Source: Lachnospiraceae bacterium
Lineage (GTDB): Bacteria; Bacillota; Clostridia; Lachnospirales; Lachnospiraceae
Length of the DNA: 11,273 bases
Assembly: GCA_003520105.1 (NCBI GenBank)
Contig: DOVL01000211.1
Location: forward strand, 1 to 11,273
Reading direction: 5' to 3'
The notes beneath the pieces are model-generated. The model saw only the letters and a list, made by a program, of their open reading frames with translations, had not been told where the DNA came from and ran no database searches. Shown here in pieces: positions 1 to 5,966 of the stretch; position 1 is the first letter of the stretch; every line of letters begins with the position of its first letter. The position numbers and the translations under genes were made by a program.

Positions 1-10
1 CAGCTTCTAT

Positions 11-39
11 AGATTATCACTCGATTAAGTATTTGTCAA
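11..39 (-). promoter_or_regulatory. Probable promoter for a gene beyond the left edge
   Basis: On the minus strand there is a perfect -35 hexamer TTGACA (34-39). It is followed either by GATAAT (13-18, spacing 15) or by TAATCT (11-16, spacing 17). It lies downstream of the terminator that closes the leuA-cvpA cluster and points out of the window, so it would serve an unseen gene to the left. The -35 is strong, but the -10 is either poorly spaced or weak, so this is a moderate call. Confidence 0.42.
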
Positions 40-111
40 CATCTTTTTTCAAATTTTTTTTATTTATTTTGAAGCCCTTAATTTTGCTTGATTTTCCATG
101 GTTTTTAGATG

Positions 112-140
112 AAAATCCGGAGCTGAATTAGCCCCGGATT
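112..140 (-). terminator. Intrinsic terminator after cvpA
   Basis: Read on the minus strand, AATCCGG pairs with CCGGATT, and the stem continues inward through a G-U pair and GCT/AGC. This gives an 11-bp stem with a 5-base loop, followed by a short run of four T. It sits about 50 bases past the cvpA stop codon and most likely ends the leuA-cvpA transcript. The T run is short, so termination may be incomplete. Confidence 0.6.
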
Positions 141-191
141 CAAAATAATCTCAAAAATTTTTTTCGATCAAGAATCAATCATGATCAAAAA

Positions 192-977
192 TCACTTCAA
201 TCTCTTCGCGAGAATATTGGTATTGTTCAGAAGCTGGAGAAGCGGATTGGCATTTACCATATCATTATAGCTTCCGCTCATTACCATCGATGCAACGATA
301 AGGATCAGCCACGCGGCAGCAACACCCATAACGAGTCCTGCAGCTCCTCCGCCAACCTTATCAGCCATATTTATAATGGTCATACTTCTTACAGCCGCTG
401 ATGCGAACCAGATAATAACAAAGAGAAGTATTCTGAAGATAACGTACAGCGCTATGATAACAACAACCTTAACTGCTATCCTCGAGAGATATCTTGCGAT
501 GTACTGGAAGAAGTTGTCGGCACCCACCTCAGCGTAGGTTTCCTTGTTATTATTATTTACAATAGCCTTGTTAATAAACTTCGGCAGATTGATCTTGTCC
601 AGGATATCCATCTGGCTTGCCTTATTAAAGGTCTCGCTCATAATGTGCTCTGCGATCAGCTTATGCTTCTGAACATCAGTTTCAGCCTTGTCAAGATAAG
701 GAATCGCCGAAAGATCGATCCCGAGAGAATCGACAAGCTTATCTGCATTATCTTCTATACGCGTCTCAATGATCTTATAAGTCTTCTTATACAGCTTATC
801 ATCCAGATTTGTGTGATCGATGATATAATCGCTGACCATCGGCGCAAAAATATACACAAGGATGATAGATACAACAATAGAAACCAGACTCAGTGCAGTT
901 CTTACAAGCCCTCTGTAGGCACCCAGAATACCAAATCCAAGAATGACAAATATAATTATAATAGTGAGTAAATTCAT
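192..977 (-). CDS. CvpA family membrane protein
   Basis: A 261-residue integral membrane protein. The N-terminus (residues 2-50) has two hydrophobic helices separated by a GAYRG turn, the arrangement typical of the CvpA family (colicin V production protein). Residues about 55-160 form a long, charged, probably extracytoplasmic segment. Two more helices follow at about 165-190 and 203-232, the last being Gly/Ala rich. The long soluble insert is seen in many Firmicutes members of the family. The biochemical role of CvpA proteins is not settled; family members are linked to colicin V export and envelope homeostasis. GGAG and GAGG lie 5-13 bases before the chosen ATG, which supports this start. 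It is the last gene of the leuA cluster, beginning 15 bases after the DUF5711-like gene ends, and a hairpin terminator follows. Confidence 0.82.
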   Translation of the reverse strand: MNLLTIIIIFVILGFGILGAYRGLVRTALSLVSIVVSIILVYIFAPMVSDYIIDHTNLDDKLYKKTYKIIETRIEDNADKLVDSLGIDLSAIPYLDKAETDVQKHKLIAEHIMSETFNKASQMDILDKINLPKFINKAIVNNNNKETYAEVGADNFFQYIARYLSRIAVKVVVIIALYVIFRILLFVIIWFASAAVRSMTIINMADKVGGGAAGLVMGVAAAWLILIVASMVMSGSYNDMVNANPLLQLLNNTNILAKRLK

Positions 978-992
978 AGACCTCTTACTCCT

Positions 993-2573
993 TTATTTTT
1001 TCTTTTTCTCGTCCTTAGCCGTAAGCTTGATTGTTTCGGTACGATTGTCAAAGGTTACGATATACTGGCGGGTTCCTGAGGTTGCGATCATACTCTTGAT
1101 ATTTGAATCAAATGTATAACGGAATCTCGTCCTGCCACTCTTGGTTACGATCAGACACTCCTGTCCGCCTGTTATTATTATCTCATCATTAGATGCATTG
1201 ATATTATCGTATTCAAAATTAAAATCATATTTGAACTCCAGATCACCGCTCAGGTTATAGACCTTCATAAGATAGCCCTCGCCCTCTGCAGCCTTCTGAA
1301 TCGTTCCGATATAATTCTTACTATAGAAAATACTCTTGACCTCGCCATCAAGATCCACTATCGCCTTGATGACAGGCTTCTCTCTCATCTTATATATGTA
1401 AATATGCTGATCAGAGAAAGCCGCGACAGTATTGTTGGTGACAAACTCTACCTTTGGAATAAGCTCATCCTTAAACTTGAATCCGCCTACCATACGGTCC
1501 GCATTAAGGTTCTGACCTACATCACCGAAGTTATATGCTGTCAGACTTATATTTGTTGTAAGACCGTCGATCAGGAAATAGCTGGTGAACAGCTTCTCTC
1601 CGTTATCGGATACAGTTATATCAACAGGGTATCCGCTTTTATCGATAGAGGTCTGGATCTCGTAAATGATAGCTCCGGTATTGCTGTACATATTTATATA
1701 GTTAGTTTTGTCGCCCTCAAGTACAACAACATAAGCACCATGTTTAGAGATATCCACGTCACAGATTGTGTAAGGCATGGTATTTTCGCTTACCTGACCA
1801 TCCGTGTTAAATACAACAACCCTGTTTCCGCCCTTATCAGCCACAACGGCATAATTACCGTTGGATGCGGCAATAGGAGCTTTGATATCCGTTCCTGCCG
1901 TCCATACAATATCACCGTTTGAGTTAATGTAAGAAACACCCTCCGGAGTGTATTTCAGAAGGTTTGTTCCAAATTCAATATAAGAAGCGTTAGTCTCATA
2001 CGTCGTCTCAGATGACTTAACAACAGTATAGCCCTTGTACTGACGTATACTGTTATAATAAGTAATTCCGGCTGCAACAAGAACAGCGATCACAACAACA
2101 GATATGATCACAACCTTCTTGATCAGACTTCTCCTGCGCCTTGCAAGATTAGCGCGTCCGGCCTCTTCACTTCCTCTGACATGGACGACTCTTCCCCTGT
2201 CCGAAGCCTTTCCCTTATTTCTTCTGTGGAAAAGCCCTTTCTTCTTATCTTTATGCTTCAGATTCTCTGTTCCATGTTCTTCCTGATTTCTCGGGTCATC
2301 CGCCCTGCGCCTCTCGGAATTCCTCAGATTCTCCGTTCCACGTCTCTCAGGATTTCTCAGGTTCTCCGTACCGCGACGCTCAGTGCCCCTCAGGTTCTCT
2401 GTTCCGCGACGCTCAGTGCCTCTCAGGTTCTCTGTTCCGCGACGCTCCGGGTTCCTCAGATTCTCCGTTCCTCGACGCTCCGGTGTCCTCAGATTCTCCG
2501 TTCCGCGCCGCTCCGGATTCCTCATATTTTCGGTACTGCGGTTTTCAGTTTTTTTACTACGTTTCTTTTTCAT
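993..2573 (-). CDS. DUF5711-like membrane-anchored beta-propeller protein with repeat tail
   Basis: A 526-residue bitopic protein. Residues 1-152 are highly basic and hydrophilic and contain an 11-residue tandem repeat (consensus NPERRGTENLR, residues about 19-106). Residues about 153-171 form a single transmembrane helix preceded by RRRRSLIKK, which places the repeat tail in the cytoplasm by the positive-inside rule. Residues about 175-515 form a beta-rich outer domain with recurring strand-turn blocks such as YTPEGVSYINSNGDIVWTAG, resembling a PQQ-like or WD-type propeller. It ends in a lysine-rich tail. The organisation matches DUF5711 family proteins of Lachnospiraceae, which have no established function. 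It starts 12 bases after the preceding gene stops and lies 15 bases before cvpA. An AGGA motif lies 10-13 bases upstream of the ATG, slightly far. Family assignment is from memory of the architecture; the propeller fold is inferred. Confidence 0.75.
   Translation of the reverse strand: MKKKRSKKTENRSTENMRNPERRGTENLRTPERRGTENLRNPERRGTENLRGTERRGTENLRGTERRGTENLRNPERRGTENLRNSERRRADDPRNQEEHGTENLKHKDKKKGLFHRRNKGKASDRGRVVHVRGSEEAGRANLARRRRSLIKKVVIISVVVIAVLVAAGITYYNSIRQYKGYTVVKSSETTYETNASYIEFGTNLLKYTPEGVSYINSNGDIVWTAGTDIKAPIAASNGNYAVVADKGGNRVVVFNTDGQVSENTMPYTICDVDISKHGAYVVVLEGDKTNYINMYSNTGAIIYEIQTSIDKSGYPVDITVSDNGEKLFTSYFLIDGLTTNISLTAYNFGDVGQNLNADRMVGGFKFKDELIPKVEFVTNNTVAAFSDQHIYIYKMREKPVIKAIVDLDGEVKSIFYSKNYIGTIQKAAEGEGYLMKVYNLSGDLEFKYDFNFEYDNINASNDEIIITGGQECLIVTKSGRTRFRYTFDSNIKSMIATSGTRQYIVTFDNRTETIKLTAKDEKKKK
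2256..2519 (-). repeat. 33-bp in-frame tandem repeat (about 8 units)
   Basis: Eight consecutive 33-base units lie inside the DUF5711-like gene. The first six (2322-2519) are nearly identical and encode N/T/G-P/T-ERRGTENLR. The last two (2256-2321) are diverged (NSERRRADDPR, NQEEHGTENLK). Because the unit is a multiple of three, gain or loss of units would keep the reading frame. The variant order NP, TP, NP, GT, GT, NP, NS, NQ, with adjacent identical GT units, is what unit duplication would give. Confidence 0.92.
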
Positions 2574-2585
2574 AGTAAGATATTC

Positions 2586-3014
2586 CTACTTATTATTTTT
2601 TAAGTTCTTTTTTCTTTCTCTTGCGCTCTTATTGATGGCATCACGATATTTTCTGCCTTCTCTGATCACCTCAAGATATCTGATCTTGGTTCTTACGTAT
2701 ATATTAAAATATATAACAATAAAGAATACGACCCATATCACCGCGATCGCTATTGTGACCAGCACCTTCCTGTCATAATGGAAAGACGAAAATCCGGTAT
2801 GCCACAAAATAAACAGCATGATACCCGGTATAGCCACAGCAAAAAATACTATATACAGAAGCTTTCTCAGATGTTCCCTGATACCTTTCGGCATGAACAT
2901 CGTATAATAAAGACCGCTGCTGCAAAGAGCCGGAACATTGTTTTCCTTAAACAGCCTTCTCAGCTCCTTCTCGGATTCAGTTTTTATATTATCTTTATTA
3001 TTAGGCTTCTCCAT
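2586..3014 (-). CDS. Small two-helix membrane protein of unknown function
   Basis: I do not recognise this 142-residue protein. Residues 1-47 are hydrophilic and charged. Residues about 49-70 and 83-107 are strongly hydrophobic and form two predicted transmembrane helices joined by a short loop (GFSSFHYDRK). Residues 108-142 are very basic (KSARERKKNLKNNK), so both ends are probably cytoplasmic. It starts only 8 bases after the leuA stop and has no convincing Shine-Dalgarno sequence (the upstream bases read CTGTAATTGGTATC), so translation is probably coupled to leuA termination. It stops 12 bases before the DUF5711-like gene. The context suggests an envelope role shared with the two following genes, but this is inference only. 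Confidence 0.72.
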   Translation of the reverse strand: MEKPNNKDNIKTESEKELRRLFKENNVPALCSSGLYYTMFMPKGIREHLRKLLYIVFFAVAIPGIMLFILWHTGFSSFHYDRKVLVTIAIAVIWVVFFIVIYFNIYVRTKIRYLEVIREGRKYRDAINKSARERKKNLKNNK

Positions 3015-3022
3015 GATACCAA

Positions 3023-4702
3023 TTACAGAGCTTTATTTACGGCACTGATAAGAGCATAAACTGATGCATCTATTATATCATCTTTTATGCCTGCACCCCA
3101 AATGATTTTTTCAGCGCCATCAACCTTTATTCCTACATAAGCACAAGCCTTACTGTTTGAACCGACAGAAAGCGCATGCTCCTCATAATCTACAATATCA
3201 AATGTAACATCAAAATGCTTCATGATAGCATTTCTTACAGCGTCAAGTCTTCCGTTGCCCTGGCCATGGTAAACCTTTGTAGCACCGCCATCGCCCTTAT
3301 TTGCAGCAAAGATAGTGAGTTCGCACTTGATACCATCAATCTGCTGGAAATGACACTCGATAAATCTGATAGGATTCTCAATATTTACATACTGAGACAT
3401 AAATACATCATAAACCTCTTCCGGCTTAAGTTCCTTATGAGACCTGTCAGATACGCCCTTAACGGCATAGCCTACATCTTCCTTCATCTTCTTTGGAAGA
3501 TCATAGCCGTATTTGGTCTCAAGAATGAAGCCGATACCGCCCTTGCCGGACTGGCTGTTAATACGGATAACATCGCCATCGTAAGTTCTTCCGATATCTT
3601 TCGGATTAAGCGGAAGGTAAGGAACTGTCCACATCTGCTCAGGATCATTCTCTCTGAACTTCATACCCTTTGCGATAGCATCCTGATGCGAGCCAGAAAA
3701 TGCAGCAAATACGAGCTTACCGCAGTATGGCTCTCTAGGATATACCTCCATACCTGTAAGTCTCTCGTAGGTTTCCTGAATACGAGGCATATCTGTGAAG
3801 TCAAGGCAAGGATCAACTCCATGCGTAAACATATTCATTGCAAGAGTGATAACATCAACATTTCCTGTTCTCTCGCCGTTACCGAAAAGTGTTCCTTCGA
3901 TACGGTCTGCACCTGCAAGAAGTCCAAGCTCGGCATCCGCAACACCACAACCTCTGTCATTATGAGGGTGAAGTGAAAGAACTACATTTTCTCTGTTAAC
4001 CATATTTGTGCTCATGTATTCGATCTGGCTTGCATATACATGAGGAAGTGACATCTCAACTGTTGCAGGAAGATTGATGATAACCTTTCTGTCAGGTGTA
4101 GGCTGCCAAACATTAATTACAGCATTACATACCTCAAGTGCATATTCCGGCTCGGTTCCGGTAAAGCTCTCCGGAGAATACTCAAATCTGTAAGGAGCTC
4201 CGTCTTCATCGGCAAGCTTCTTAAGAAGCTCGGCACCGTCAACGGCGATCTTAAGGATCTCCTCCTTAGACATCTTAAATACCTGTGTACGCTGAGCAAC
4301 CGAGGTTGAGTTGTAGAGATGAACGATAACGTTCTTTGGATTTGCACCTCTTACAGCATCAAAAGTCTTCTTGATGATATGCTCTCTTGCCTGGGTAAGA
4401 ACCTGAATCGTTACATCATCAGGAATAAGATCATCCTCGATGAGTCTGCGGCAAAATTCGTACTCTGTGTCGCTTGCTGCAGGGAAACCGATCTCGATCT
4501 CCTTGAAGCCGACTCTGATGAGTTCCTTATAGAACTCAAGCTTCTCTTCGAGATTCATAGGTGTGACAAGCGCCTGATTTCCGTCACGGAGATCAACGCT
4601 GCACCAGATCGGTGCCTTGTCAATGTATTCCTTATTTACCCAGTTAGTTGACTGAACAGGTGGCATGTAATAGCCCCTTCTGTAATGATTGTAATTCTTC
4701 AT
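3023..4702 (-). CDS. leuA: 2-isopropylmalate synthase
   Basis: Catalyses the first committed step of leucine biosynthesis: condensation of acetyl-CoA with 2-oxoisovalerate to 2-isopropylmalate, in the cytoplasm. The 559-residue length and N-terminal region (YYMPP, then WCSVDLRDGNQAL at about residues 33-45) fit the long LeuA form (E. coli type is shorter). Visible catalytic and metal-binding elements are the LRDGNQ loop (38-43), HPHND (245-249) and GNGERTGN (274-281). After the TIM barrel come a linker with SQSGKGGIGFILE and the C-terminal leucine-binding regulatory domain (about 430-559), so feedback inhibition by leucine is expected. The start at 4702 follows an AGGAGG with 7-base spacing. 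An upstream in-frame ATG at 4759 lies in the leader's terminator region and is not used here. Expression should be controlled by the T-box leader just upstream. Confidence 0.95.
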   Translation of the reverse strand: MKNYNHYRRGYYMPPVQSTNWVNKEYIDKAPIWCSVDLRDGNQALVTPMNLEEKLEFYKELIRVGFKEIEIGFPAASDTEYEFCRRLIEDDLIPDDVTIQVLTQAREHIIKKTFDAVRGANPKNVIVHLYNSTSVAQRTQVFKMSKEEILKIAVDGAELLKKLADEDGAPYRFEYSPESFTGTEPEYALEVCNAVINVWQPTPDRKVIINLPATVEMSLPHVYASQIEYMSTNMVNRENVVLSLHPHNDRGCGVADAELGLLAGADRIEGTLFGNGERTGNVDVITLAMNMFTHGVDPCLDFTDMPRIQETYERLTGMEVYPREPYCGKLVFAAFSGSHQDAIAKGMKFRENDPEQMWTVPYLPLNPKDIGRTYDGDVIRINSQSGKGGIGFILETKYGYDLPKKMKEDVGYAVKGVSDRSHKELKPEEVYDVFMSQYVNIENPIRFIECHFQQIDGIKCELTIFAANKGDGGATKVYHGQGNGRLDAVRNAIMKHFDVTFDIVDYEEHALSVGSNSKACAYVGIKVDGAEKIIWGAGIKDDIIDASVYALISAVNKAL

Positions 4703-4765
4703 CTTTTTTCCTCCTGCTTCTTTCTGACATCCATTATTCATCGAGGAGACGCGGTACATAAAGAA

Positions 4766-4792
4766 AGCGCCTCCAGAAAATCTAGAGACGCT
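4766..4792 (-). terminator. Regulated terminator of the T-box leader
   Basis: On the minus strand AGCGTCTCTAG pairs with CTGGAGGCGCT around an ATTTT loop: an 11-bp stem with two G-U pairs, followed by TTCTTTAT. Its 5' arm overlaps the antiterminator's 3' arm, so the two structures exclude each other, as expected for a T-box attenuator. Confidence 0.85.
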
Positions 4793-5078
4793 GTTAAACG
4801 CGGTACCACTCTACTTCGTATATACGAAAATATATACGCACTCAAAACGGATACGGATGTAACTCTTATATCCTCCTTCTTTAACGGTAAGGCTCCGGCT
4901 CAGACTACCTGCAGTCATCACTTTGTATCAGATATTTCTGACATCGATATATGTTCTGCCCTTCATCCGGCTGCTCCGAGGCGAGTTCAGAAAACTCCGT
5001 CCACTGCCTCGCACCAACCGGCAGCTCTCTGAAGAACCTTGCGTTCCTACTATTCCTCTTCATAGCATTTAACTTTAT
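4766..5078 (-). promoter_or_regulatory. Leucine T-box riboswitch leader of leuA
   Basis: A tRNA-sensing transcription attenuator on the minus strand. Stem I begins with the conserved GAAGAGGAATAGTA (5048-5061). Its distal part is AGAGAGCTGCC, then GGTTGGTGC, then GGCAG (5004-5030). The specifier region reads GAACTCG, giving the codon CUC (4983-4985), which means leucine. An AU-rich 8-bp hairpin with a TTTTCG loop (4817-4838) precedes the T-box sequence AGAGTGGTACCGCG (4799-4812). AGAG and GCG of that element pair with CGTCTCT (4784-4790) around the TGGTACC bulge to form the antiterminator. The same CGTCTCT is the 5' arm of the competing terminator. Uncharged tRNA-Leu should stabilise read-through into leuA and the genes behind it. 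The exact 5' end is inferred from the promoter. Confidence 0.93.
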
Positions 5079-5084
5079 GTAGCC

Positions 5085-5113
5085 AATCTAACACAAGTAT
5101 GCCTGATTGTCAA
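5085..5113 (-). promoter_or_regulatory. Promoter of the leuA T-box transcript
   Basis: Minus strand: perfect -35 TTGACA (5108-5113), 17-base spacer, -10 TAGATT (5085-5090). Transcription would start near 5078, about 17 bases before the conserved start of stem I. This agrees well with a T-box leader beginning there. Confidence 0.8.
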
Positions 5114-5226
5114 ATTATTCTTTATAAATGCTTAAACTGAGGTTTGGCTTCAGCCTTCTTATTGTTCTTCGGCTCATCGTCACTTTTTTCTTCTCATATT
5201 TTGGATTGTAGCAGACAGAGCATGTC

Positions 5227-5256
5227 TTGTTTTTTTCCTAGCTATTATGCTAAACT
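5227..5256 (+). promoter_or_regulatory. Candidate promoter of ung
   Basis: Plus strand: TTGTTT (5227-5232), 18-base spacer, then TAAACT (5251-5256) preceded by TGC, which makes an extended -10 (TGnTAAACT). The start site would be near 5263, leaving a short leader of about 29 bases before the ung ATG. The -35 is weak. The rest of the divergent gap (5114-5226) shows no other element I can support. Confidence 0.45.
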
Positions 5257-5291
5257 ACCCTTATCTAAAACCACTAAGGGAGGAACAAGCT

Positions 5292-5966
5292 ATGCCACCA
5301 ATTACAAACGACTGGGCCGACAAACTGAAAGAAGAATATAAAAAAGATTACTATAAGAAACTGTTCGAATTCATTGGTGCTGAATATAGCACTCATACTA
5401 TATATCCTCCGGGAGATGATATATTCAACGCATTTCATCTCACACCACTCAAGGATGTCAAGGTCGTTATAATCGGTCAGGACCCTTATCATGAACCGGG
5501 TCAGGCTCACGGTTTGTCCTTCTCGGTCAAGCCGGGCGTGGATACCCCTCCTTCACTTGTAAATATTTATAAGGAACTTCAGTCAGATCTCGGCTGCTAC
5601 ATACCGAACAACGGCTACCTCGTTAAATGGGCTGAGCAGGGTGTACTTCTCCTGAACGCTGTTCTTACGGTCCGCGCACACGCCGCTGCATCGCATCAGA
5701 ATAAAGGCTGGGAGAACTTCACTGACGCAGTAATTAAGATTGTGAACGAAGTGGATCGTCCGATAGTCTTCCTCCTCTGGGGAAGCTTCGCGCGTGGTAA
5801 AAAAGCCATGCTCACAAACCCGAACCACCTTGTGCTTGAAGCGCCGCACCCGAGTCCGCTCTCTGCGTACAGAGGCTTCTTCGGATGCAAACACTTCAGT
5901 AAAGCAAATGAGTTTTTATCAGCTCACGGAGTACAGCCTATCGACTGGCAGATAGAGAATCTCTAA
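5292..5966 (+). CDS. ung: Uracil-DNA glycosylase, family 1
   Basis: Removes uracil from DNA by cleaving the N-glycosidic bond, the first step of base excision repair after cytosine deamination or dUTP incorporation. The 224-residue length is normal. All signature elements are present. The water-activating loop GQDPYHEPGQAHGLSFSV (62-79) carries the catalytic Asp64. LLLNAVLTVR is at 119-128, followed by SH...GWENFT (134-144). VFLLWGSFA is at 159-167. The DNA-intercalation loop HPSPLSAYRGFFG (186-198) carries His186. The start at 5292 follows AAGGGAGG with suitable spacing. An in-frame ATG at 5247 lies in the promoter/leader and lacks such a site. The gene is monocistronic here and divergent from the leuA leader. 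Its TAA stop overlaps the stop of the large convergent gene on the other strand by 4 bases. Confidence 0.97.
   Translation: MPPITNDWADKLKEEYKKDYYKKLFEFIGAEYSTHTIYPPGDDIFNAFHLTPLKDVKVVIIGQDPYHEPGQAHGLSFSVKPGVDTPPSLVNIYKELQSDLGCYIPNNGYLVKWAEQGVLLLNAVLTVRAHAAASHQNKGWENFTDAVIKIVNEVDRPIVFLLWGSFARGKKAMLTNPNHLVLEAPHPSPLSAYRGFFGCKHFSKANEFLSAHGVQPIDWQIENL

Noticed and set aside
166..186. Small hairpin GATCA/TGATC just past the cvpA stop
   Set aside because: Only a 5-bp stem with a long loop; the 11-bp hairpin at 114-140 is the better terminator.
2256..2519. CRISPR array
   Set aside because: The 33-bp units are directly adjacent with no unique spacers, and they encode a regular peptide in frame.
2181..2778. 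Plus-strand frames with repeated RFSVPRRSG opposite the tandem repeat
   Set aside because: They are the reverse reading of the 33-bp repeat in the DUF5711-like gene; repetition keeps any frame open there, so length is not evidence of coding.
3176..3976. Long plus-strand frame opposite leuA (266 codons)
   Set aside because: It lies wholly inside the clear leuA gene, lacks a ribosome binding site and shows no recognisable domain; it is a shadow of leuA codon use.
4703..4759. Upstream extension of leuA to an ATG at 4759
   Set aside because: The ATG lies in the tail of the T-box terminator and has no ribosome binding site; the ATG at 4702 has AGGAGG with 7-base spacing and matches the usual LeuA start.
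5247..5291. Upstream extension of ung to an ATG at 5247
   Set aside because: It overlaps the candidate -10 region and adds 15 residues not typical of Ung; the ATG at 5292 has a strong AAGGGAGG site.
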